Below are positions 15,707-20,656 of a DNA stretch of 20,656 bases, in pieces. How positions within the stretch are numbered: the stretch's first letter is position 1; each line of letters starts with the position of its first letter. The notes beneath the pieces were generated by a model that saw only the letters and a list, made by a program, of their open reading frames with translations, did not search any database and was not told the DNA's origin. A program made the position numbers and the translations under genes. This stretch comes from Balneolaceae bacterium. GTDB taxonomy: Bacteria > Bacteroidota > Rhodothermia > Balneolales > Balneolaceae. The stretch covers positions 1 through 20,656 of the forward strand of contig SKZL01000169.1 in assembly GCA_007127395.1 (NCBI GenBank), in the 5' to 3' direction.

Positions 15707-15740
15707 TCTGACCTTATAGAAGATTGCAGCTATGGTCAGA
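15707..15740. terminator. Bidirectional hairpin between convergent genes
   Basis: TCTGACC (15707-15713) pairs with GGTCAGA (15734-15740); after a two-base bulge ATAG (15716-15719) pairs with CTAT (15730-15733). The right arm contains the TGA stop of the DUF349 gene. Neither strand has a full T-run (TGCTTTTCTT on plus), so the terminator call is moderate. Confidence 0.45.
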
Positions 15741-17880
15741 TGCTTTTCTTCAACTTGTCGATCTCGACTTCTATTTTCTGATACTCGTTTTCCAATTTTT
15801 CGACCTCTTTTTCCGTATCCTCAATCCGTTTTTTGGCATCATCCAGTATTGAACTTCCGCCTTTACTCGGTTTGAAATAACTGATCGACTCTTTCATCTG
15901 AATCAGGTCACTGTTCAGTTTGCTGATTTTCTTGTAGAGTTTATTGGCACTATCCTGCTTTTTCTTAATTTCAGCGAGATCATCCGTTGAAAATTGTGAT
16001 ACATTCTCCCTGCCCACAATCTCTACAGCCGATTTGGCAGCCCTGAAACGTTCATAGATTGTATCACATATCTCACGATACTCTTTCCATAATCTGTTTT
16101 TGTGCTTTATTGGCACATAACCCGCCTTTTTGAACTCCTCCTGGAGCGGTTTGGCCAGCTCTACAGCTTCAACCGGATTTTCATGATTACCCAGCTCCTT
16201 AAGCTTTTTGATAACCTCCTCTTTATCCTTCAGATTATCTTTTCTCTCCTCCTTTACCTCTTTGAAATGATCACGTCGCCGATCATAAAAATGATCCATG
16301 GCACCCTTGAACTTCTTCCAGATTTTTCCGGATTTCCTTCGTGAGACCGGCCCTGTCTTTTTCCATTGATCCATCAATTTTTGATACGCTTTATGCGTCT
16401 CTTCCCACTCCTCAGAGTCCTGAATGGCTATTGCCTGATCGATCAGCTTCAGTTTATCATTATAATTTTCCTCTTCCTGATCGCGCAGTTCATCAATGTT
16501 TTCACTTTTTTTCTCATTAAACGCATCCGTAGCTGCCTTAAATCGATCCCAAAGTTCATTTTCATCCTTCTGCGGAAGATTGCCGATTTTTTTCCACCTT
16601 CTGTGAAGTTTATTCACTTTTCTTGCAGCTGCTGCCAGATCCTCAGTGTCAATAAGGGCTTCTGCCTCATCAATCAGTTTTATCTTTTTGGAGAGATTTT
16701 TTTCGATCTCTTTTCGATAGCCGGCGTCATACTTGAATCTCATCGAATGGAATGTATCCTGAGCCTTGTAGAACCGGTCCCAAATCTCCTGATTTTTTTC
16801 AGCCGGAATCCGGCCAATCTTTCTGAACTGTTTGACAAACTCTGAGAGTCTTTTATCCAACTCCTTCCAGTCTGATTTATCATCAACTCCTTTCAGAAAC
16901 TCATCCAGTTTTTCCAGTATAACCAACTTGATCGTCAGATTATCCTCTTCCTGTTGCTTCTGTTTTACAAGCCGATCCACTTTGTGTTCATCAAACGTCT
17001 CTAAAAATGCAGCAAAAGAGCTCTCAAGTTTCTCCTCTTCTTCCGCAGGGATCGGTTTTATCTGCTCCCATCTGTTTCGGATTCTTGCTACATCACGGGT
17101 ATGAGTCCATTTCTTCTCATCGATAATTTTCTGAAAATCATTGAGCAGATCCCTCTTCTTGCCCAGATTCTCCTGGCGGATCTTCTGTTGCATTTCATAG
17201 TGCTCCCGTTTTTTCACCTCCAGTTGATCTCTGAACTGGTCAATTTTTTCACGATATGTCTGGACCTCTGCACCTTCAGTATCCGGCCCTTGTTTCCAGA
17301 GATGATTGATGTTATCAAATTCCATCGTTGCATGAGACCAATCTGCCAGTGCAAGCAATGACTCAGCTTTTTCAGCAAGATCAGCATAGTACTTCTCCGG
17401 GGCAGCTGGCTCACTCCCTTCAGCTTCAGAACTTTTCTCCTGACTTAACTCTTCTTCTTCCGGCTCTGTCACATTCTGATCCGTAACCTCTTCTTTACTC
17501 TTCTCTTCTGGCTTAGAAAACGTATCAACTGTCTCAGCTTCGGTTTCATCAACTTCAGGATCATCAGTGCCACCTTCATCTTCACTCTTTTCATCCGGTT
17601 CAACAGCTGCTTCCGGAGCCTCTTCTTCCTTCTGATCCACAACTTCTTCTTTAATCTCCTCTGCGGGTTCCGCAACCTCATCTGCCGGGTCAGTAACCCT
17701 CTTTTCCTGATCCGGGACTCCATCTGTTACACTCTCTTCCGTTTCAGTGCCGGACTCACTCTCCTCTAATTGTTTGGATTCAGTCTCTACCGCGTCTGTG
17801 ACCTCTTCTGTCTCTTTCTTGACGGTGTTCTTCTCAGACTCTTTTTCAGATGTGGATTGTTCTTTTTTTTCGTTTGTCAA
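15736..17880 (-). CDS. DUF349 repeat protein with long acidic N-terminus
   Basis: 714 residues. Positions 1 to about 160 are almost entirely Glu, Asp, Thr, Ser, Val and Pro and should be disordered. About 165-600 is helical with around five DUF349-type repeats, recognisable by W-x-W/K spacing and GxIP/GPV turns (for example FRKIGRIPAEKNQEIWDRF, WKKIGNLPQKDENELWDRF, WKKTGPVSRRKSGKIWKKF, FKKAGYVPIKHKNRLWKEY). The last 100 residues form a Lys/Glu coiled coil. No signal or membrane segment, so cytoplasmic. DUF349 has no settled function. The start is TTG, supported by AAGGAG seven bases upstream. A convergent hairpin overlaps its stop codon. Repeat number is from reading by eye. Confidence 0.88.
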   Translation of the reverse strand: MTNEKKEQSTSEKESEKNTVKKETEEVTDAVETESKQLEESESGTETEESVTDGVPDQEKRVTDPADEVAEPAEEIKEEVVDQKEEEAPEAAVEPDEKSEDEGGTDDPEVDETEAETVDTFSKPEEKSKEEVTDQNVTEPEEEELSQEKSSEAEGSEPAAPEKYYADLAEKAESLLALADWSHATMEFDNINHLWKQGPDTEGAEVQTYREKIDQFRDQLEVKKREHYEMQQKIRQENLGKKRDLLNDFQKIIDEKKWTHTRDVARIRNRWEQIKPIPAEEEEKLESSFAAFLETFDEHKVDRLVKQKQQEEDNLTIKLVILEKLDEFLKGVDDKSDWKELDKRLSEFVKQFRKIGRIPAEKNQEIWDRFYKAQDTFHSMRFKYDAGYRKEIEKNLSKKIKLIDEAEALIDTEDLAAAARKVNKLHRRWKKIGNLPQKDENELWDRFKAATDAFNEKKSENIDELRDQEEENYNDKLKLIDQAIAIQDSEEWEETHKAYQKLMDQWKKTGPVSRRKSGKIWKKFKGAMDHFYDRRRDHFKEVKEERKDNLKDKEEVIKKLKELGNHENPVEAVELAKPLQEEFKKAGYVPIKHKNRLWKEYREICDTIYERFRAAKSAVEIVGRENVSQFSTDDLAEIKKKQDSANKLYKKISKLNSDLIQMKESISYFKPSKGGSSILDDAKKRIEDTEKEVEKLENEYQKIEVEIDKLKKSI

Positions 17881-17886
17881 AACAAA

Positions 17887-17892
17887 ACTCCT
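17887..17892 (-). promoter_or_regulatory. Shine-Dalgarno that fixes a TTG start
   Basis: On the minus strand AAGGAG lies seven bases before the TTG at 17880. Another TTG two bases after the AAGGAG is out of frame and meets TGA at once. The site therefore supports TTG as the real start of the DUF349 gene, in a window where most genes lack a ribosome-binding site. Confidence 0.75.
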
Positions 17893-17937
17893 TTTGGTTG
17901 CAAAATTACGGCTCGAAGCCTTCTTATTAAGAATAAC

Positions 17938-17966
17938 AGTTTAACGAAGATTCAATATGGAGTCAA
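17938..17966 (-). promoter_or_regulatory. Sigma-70-like promoter for the DUF349 gene
   Basis: Minus strand: TTGACT (17961-17966), 17 bp, TAAACT (17938-17943). The -35 matches five of six consensus bases, the -10 four of six, and spacing is ideal. It would give a leader of about 50 nt containing the AAGGAG site. Confidence 0.4.
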
Positions 17967-18072
17967 CTTATTGATACAAGCTCTAATCAACCGACTCTTA
18001 CCTTAAAATAACCATCACCAATCTCTTTCCGTTCTTCTATTTCTCAGTGTGATTCAGATTATATCAAAAATC

Positions 18073-18105
18073 AAAAAAGCTCTGCACTATCTACAGAGCT
18101 TTTTT
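18073..18105. terminator. Terminator downstream of the MscS gene
   Basis: AAAAAAGCTCTG (18073-18084) pairs over 12 bp with 18094-18105 around a nine-base loop. A-runs and T-runs flank the stem on both strands, so it would work in both directions. It lies 24 bp past the mscS stop and insulates the DUF349 gene. Confidence 0.9.
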
Positions 18106-18128
18106 GAAATGTCATCAAATGATTGTTA

Positions 18129-18953
18129 CTATTTCTCTTTGAAAAGATGTACATCCCGCTGTGGAAATGGAATAGATATTCCATTGGCATCAAATTTCTC
18201 CTTCACTTTTTTTGTAATATCATATCTGAGAGGCCAGACATTGCTTCTGTGAGTCCATGGCCTAACACGAATATCTACTGAGCTGTCGCCCAGATTGCTA
18301 ATGGCAATAAGGGGTTCAGGCTCTTTAAGAATACGATCATCTTCATTCAAAATATCTTTAATAATACTCATCGCTTTATCCATATTATCACCATAACCGA
18401 TTCCAAATTCCATATCTACCCGTCTGGTTTCGAAGCGATTCAGGTTCTGAATCTCGGCTCCCCAAACCTTTGAATTTGGCATGGATATACCAATGTTGTC
18501 AAATGAGTGCATCTCTGTTGTAAAAAGGTTGATAGCATCCACAACACCCATCGTACCGCCAATACTCACTGCATCACCAATTTTGAAGGGCCTGAGAATC
18601 AGGAGCATTACTCCCGCCGCAACATTACTTAATGTTCCTTGAAGGGCCAGTCCAACAGCGAGTGCGGATGCACCGATAACAGCAACAATGCTGGTAGTTT
18701 GCACGCCAAACTGCGCCAAGACAGCTAATATTGTAACAATTATAATAAATACACGGGTTGTTTGGGCAAATATCGGAACCAATGTATCATCTACTGCTGA
18801 TGATTTCCCGGCTTTGATTCTTACATTTTTAGCTGCCCAGTTTGCGACAATATAACCGGCTATAAGGATCAGTATTGCACCTAAAACACTCAATCCGTGA
18901 TCTACTGCTATAGGCACAAGTGTTTCTGAATACTCTGAAAATTGTTCTCCCAT
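18129..18953 (-). CDS. mscS: Small-conductance mechanosensitive channel, MscS family
   Basis: 274 residues, close to E. coli MscS (286). Membrane helices at about 20-38 and 66-82, then the pore helix TM3 (88-120) containing GLALQGTLSNVAAG (101-114) and the RPFKIGD junction (121-127). The cytoplasmic beta domain carries GISMPNSK (155-162) and ends in the family signature GISIPFPQRDVHL (258-270). It opens under membrane tension to release solutes after hypo-osmotic shock. ATG start at 18953, no clear ribosome-binding site. It is flanked by terminators on both sides, so it is probably a single-gene unit, with an unusual palindrome in its upstream region. Confidence 0.96.
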   Translation of the reverse strand: MGEQFSEYSETLVPIAVDHGLSVLGAILILIAGYIVANWAAKNVRIKAGKSSAVDDTLVPIFAQTTRVFIIIVTILAVLAQFGVQTTSIVAVIGASALAVGLALQGTLSNVAAGVMLLILRPFKIGDAVSIGGTMGVVDAINLFTTEMHSFDNIGISMPNSKVWGAEIQNLNRFETRRVDMEFGIGYGDNMDKAMSIIKDILNEDDRILKEPEPLIAISNLGDSSVDIRVRPWTHRSNVWPLRYDITKKVKEKFDANGISIPFPQRDVHLFKEK

Positions 18954-18997
18954 AAATACTTAACTCAATTATTGATTTATTGAAATTCACATTAGTG

Positions 18998-19031
18998 GTT
19001 GAATAGTGACAATTGCCTGTCAACATTCAAC
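18998..19031. promoter_or_regulatory. 34-bp interrupted palindrome upstream of mscS
   Basis: Left arm: GTTGAAT (18998-19004), two unmatched bases, TGACA (19007-19011). A six-base centre follows, then the right arm: TGTCA (19018-19022), two unmatched bases, ATTCAAC (19025-19031). All four blocks are placed symmetrically about one centre, with 12 matched pairs. It lies 45-78 bp before the mscS start and about 60 bp past the dps terminator, so it belongs to the mscS control region. No T-run follows on either strand, which argues against a terminator. Confidence 0.5.
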
Positions 19032-19090
19032 ATTGTTGATTTATAATAAACAACCGGCCTAATATCATAATCATTCAACAATCATCCAAA

Positions 19091-19122
19091 AAAATAGCCG
19101 TGCAATGGCCTTACACGGCTAT
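19091..19122 (-). terminator. Rho-independent terminator of dps
   Basis: ATAGCCGTG (19094-19102) pairs with CACGGCTAT (19114-19122) over nine base pairs with an 11-base loop. On the minus strand a run of seven T follows. It lies 24 bp past the dps stop. Confidence 0.9.
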
Positions 19123-19145
19123 AATAACGTTTACTGAGTTTCTTA

Positions 19146-19613
19146 TTACTCAAGAAGGCTTCGTAACATCCAGGCTGTTTTTGAGTGAACATGAAGCCGC
19201 TGAGTCAGAAGATCAATCGTTGCTTCGTCATCAGCTTCCTGACATGTTGGAAGCACTTTACGTGCTGTTATCAAAATTTTTTCATTATCAACGGCCAGGC
19301 GTCTAACCATTTCAAGTGCATCGGGCTGATCTGTATCCTCTTCGATGGATGTGAGTTCAGAATATTCACGGAATGATCCCGGAGCTCTGTATCCTAATGA
19401 ACGAATGCGTTCCGCAATCTCATCAATCGATGCTGCCAATTCCGTGTATTGCTCTTCAAACTGCTCATGTAGCGACTTGAAAAGGGTTCCTGTAACATTC
19501 CAATGATAGTTATGGGTTTTCAGGTAAACCATATAACTATCTGCCAATACTTTTGACATTCCTTTCGCGATCGCTTCTCTTTTCTCTTTTGAAATTCCAA
19601 TATTAACTTCCAT
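19146..19613 (-). CDS. dps: Dps-family DNA-binding ferritin
   Basis: 155 residues, a four-helix ferritin-like subunit. The intersubunit ferroxidase ligands are all present with the correct spacing: His37 (HWNVTG), His49 and Glu53 (LHEQFEEQY), Asp64 and Glu68 (IDEIAERI). Compared with E. coli Dps the Asp67 position is Glu, which is common in the family. Dps dodecamers oxidise Fe(II) with hydrogen peroxide, store the iron and in some species coat DNA. The N-terminus here is short with few lysines, so strong DNA binding is doubtful. GAGGAG lies three to four bases before the ATG, a good ribosome-binding site. Paired TGATTATC sites lie upstream and a terminator downstream, marking a single-gene unit. 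Confidence 0.96.
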   Translation of the reverse strand: MEVNIGISKEKREAIAKGMSKVLADSYMVYLKTHNYHWNVTGTLFKSLHEQFEEQYTELAASIDEIAERIRSLGYRAPGSFREYSELTSIEEDTDQPDALEMVRRLAVDNEKILITARKVLPTCQEADDEATIDLLTQRLHVHSKTAWMLRSLLE

Positions 19614-19672
19614 TTTCTCCTCTATTTTATTTTCTCTTTCTGTTTTAATCCGTTTTTTGAATTAATTCTGAT

Positions 19673-19721
19673 GATAATCAGCATTCTATATTATACAATC
19701 ACAAAAAATGACGGATAATCA
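19673..19721 (-). promoter_or_regulatory. Candidate dps promoter bracketed by two TGATTATC sites
   Basis: On the minus strand TGATTATC occurs at 19714-19721 and again at 19673-19680, 41 bp apart, with TATAAT between them (about 19690-19696). The inner copy is part of a CTGAT/ATCAG dyad. Only a poor -35 (TTATCC) is found 17 bp before TATAAT. The octamers resemble half-sites of Fur/PerR-type operators, but they are not full matches. Confidence 0.4.
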
Positions 19722-19800
19722 TTCCAATCTATACAGATAGGCCCCGGTTCCACTTTAACTCCCAGGTCATCAACAGTCATTAATTCAAAACGAGGTTAAA

Positions 19801-20148
19801 TCACTCGACCTGATGCACCTCTTTTAGTATTGCCTTGGCATTTTTATCCCCTTTTTGCATCACACGATGTTGAAGGTTTGTAACAATTTCAGGCTCTGCA
19901 TTTTCAAAAGCCAGTTCCCTGGCCTCTTTCTCAGTGCCGGTTCTGACCAGGTCGTAGATATCATCAGCCCGTACAATACTGTAGAGACTGTCTTCATTAA
20001 AAGCATGAGACCTTAACTCTTCATACTTCTGAAAAAGCGCCGGAAATTGATTGCTGTCGTCAGCTCTGTCAATTATTTCGACATTCTTGGGACCTTCTGC
20101 ACTTAATGGCGTTTTTGTTAGATAATAGAATTTTTGTTTGTATATCAT
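19801..20148 (-). CDS. Uncharacterised 115-residue cytoplasmic protein
   Basis: I do not recognise this gene. It encodes 115 mostly charged residues, without signal peptide, membrane helix or cysteine. The start (MIYKQKFYYLTKTPLS) looks like a beta-strand; the rest seems helical, including YEELRSHAF, RADDIYDLVRTGTEKEARELAFENAEPE and a basic C-terminus (HRVMQKGDKNAKAILKEVHQ). Codon use and composition match the neighbours and no competing frame on the other strand is convincing. It lies between dps and a histidine phosphatase on the same strand with gaps of 187 and 89 bp, so operon membership is uncertain. ATG start, no ribosome-binding site. Confidence 0.65.
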   Translation of the reverse strand: MIYKQKFYYLTKTPLSAEGPKNVEIIDRADDSNQFPALFQKYEELRSHAFNEDSLYSIVRADDIYDLVRTGTEKEARELAFENAEPEIVTNLQHRVMQKGDKNAKAILKEVHQVE

Positions 20149-20237
20149 CTGTTATGTTTGAATACATTTCCGGTTAACACCTAAAGATAGTGTATTACTC
20201 ACTTTTTTGTTACAACTAATCCCTTTTCCCATCTTTA

Positions 20238-20656
20238 TTATTCTGATTGTCTCAGCTCTTTTGGTTTAACCATCCACAGCAGGCTGCAACAACCTGCTTC
20301 AAGATCTTTCCACTCTTCAATTTCGGTTTGAAGACATGCCACTGTTGCCGTACCAAAGTGCTTGACCGCCATTTTCCCGGTTAATATTGAGATTACTTCA
20401 TCTACCATCGGATAGTGGCCAACAGCCATTACCGTTTGTGAAGTTGCATCCATTTGCCGGATTGCACTTAGATAGGCTCCACCGCCTCTGAAATAGAGAT
20501 CTTCATCCAAGACAATAGAATCTACATCAAATCCCATCTCTATGGAAGCAAGTTTTATTGTGCTCAATGCCCTTTTTGCCGGAGAGCTTACAATTTGATC
20601 GGGCACTACATCCATTTCACTCAAATATCTTCCCATCCGGGGTGCATCCCTGTTTC
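20238..20656 (-). CDS. SixA-type histidine phosphatase (5' end off window)
   Basis: The frame is open to the window edge, adding NRDAPR before the first visible Met, so the true start and the catalytic RHG motif lie outside. The visible 139 or so codons match SixA-like phosphoglycerate-mutase-superfamily proteins: NRDAPRMGRYL, the SSPAKRALST substrate loop with its arginine, and VGHYPMVDEVI with the second active-site histidine. SixA acts on phosphohistidine of phosphotransfer proteins; other small members are general phosphatases. The C-terminus (ECCS-like AGCCSLLWMVKPKEL) finishes the fold normally. The substrate here cannot be told. Confidence 0.88.
   Translation of the reverse strand, partial: NRDAPRMGRYLSEMDVVPDQIVSSPAKRALSTIKLASIEMGFDVDSIVLDEDLYFRGGGAYLSAIRQMDATSQTVMAVGHYPMVDEVISILTGKMAVKHFGTATVACLQTEIEEWKDLEAGCCSLLWMVKPKELRQSE

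Noticed and set aside
16102..17361. Plus-strand frames rich in Phe, Leu and Ile that look like membrane proteins
   Set aside because: They are antisense to the Lys/Glu-rich DUF349 coding sequence; complementing AAA/GAA codons gives TTT/TTC, which mimics hydrophobic segments.
1..20656. CRISPR array, prophage, insertion sequence or defence island
   Set aside because: No regularly spaced repeats, no transposase, integrase or nuclease gene, and no block of foreign composition apart from the short repeats.

Overview
The window looks like chromosomal core-genome DNA from a member of the Bacteroidota/Balneolota group; a marine or halophilic Balneolales-type lineage is my best guess. I base this on an Oar-like TonB-dependent receptor with a carboxypeptidase-regulatory-like N-terminus, a folP-cdaA neighbourhood, a DUF349 repeat protein, scarce Shine-Dalgarno sequences with some TAnnTTTG-type -7 promoter boxes, and a base composition of roughly 40-45% GC by eye. 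I see no phage, insertion sequence, CRISPR array, rRNA or tRNA. Both window edges cut genes: tamB on the left and a SixA-type histidine phosphatase on the right.

Layout: 1-4705 (minus) is an envelope-biogenesis operon, a TamA-like outer-membrane barrel followed by the inner-membrane-anchored TamB (C-terminus off the window), overlapping by one base. 4981-6053 (plus) is a two-gene copper-delivery operon, an SCO-family thioredoxin-fold lipoprotein and a PCu(A)C lipoprotein, which together would metallate the CuA site of cytochrome oxidase. 6175-8659 (minus) holds cdaA (c-di-AMP synthase), folP (dihydropteroate synthase) and fdxA (7Fe-8S ferredoxin, with its own terminator). 8881-13567 (minus) holds a nucleotide pyrophosphatase/phosphodiesterase lipoprotein and a 1108-residue Oar-like TonB-dependent receptor, separated by a strong terminator. 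13785-15076 (minus) is an overlapping pair of small sugar/nucleotidyl-transferase genes of the TIGR04282/TIGR04283 type. 15216-15704 (plus) encodes a small secreted beta-rich, probably outer-membrane, protein. 15736-20656 (minus) holds a DUF349 protein with a long acidic N-terminus, an MscS channel, Dps, a short protein I do not recognise, and the partial histidine phosphatase.

Functionally this is mostly housekeeping: outer-membrane assembly, respiratory copper handling, folate and second-messenger synthesis, nutrient uptake, osmotic and oxidative stress. I did not find a clear new multi-gene system. The non-coding DNA is the more interesting part: three copies of an 18-nt dyad in intergenic gaps (two of them inside a longer shared sequence of about 60 nt), a 34-bp interrupted palindrome upstream of mscS, a perfect 9-bp inverted repeat upstream of the TonB receptor, paired TGATTATC octamers bracketing a TATAAT box upstream of dps, and several well-formed terminators. 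The least explained genes are the transferase pair without its arsenosugar partners, the acidic DUF349 protein and the 115-residue orphan.
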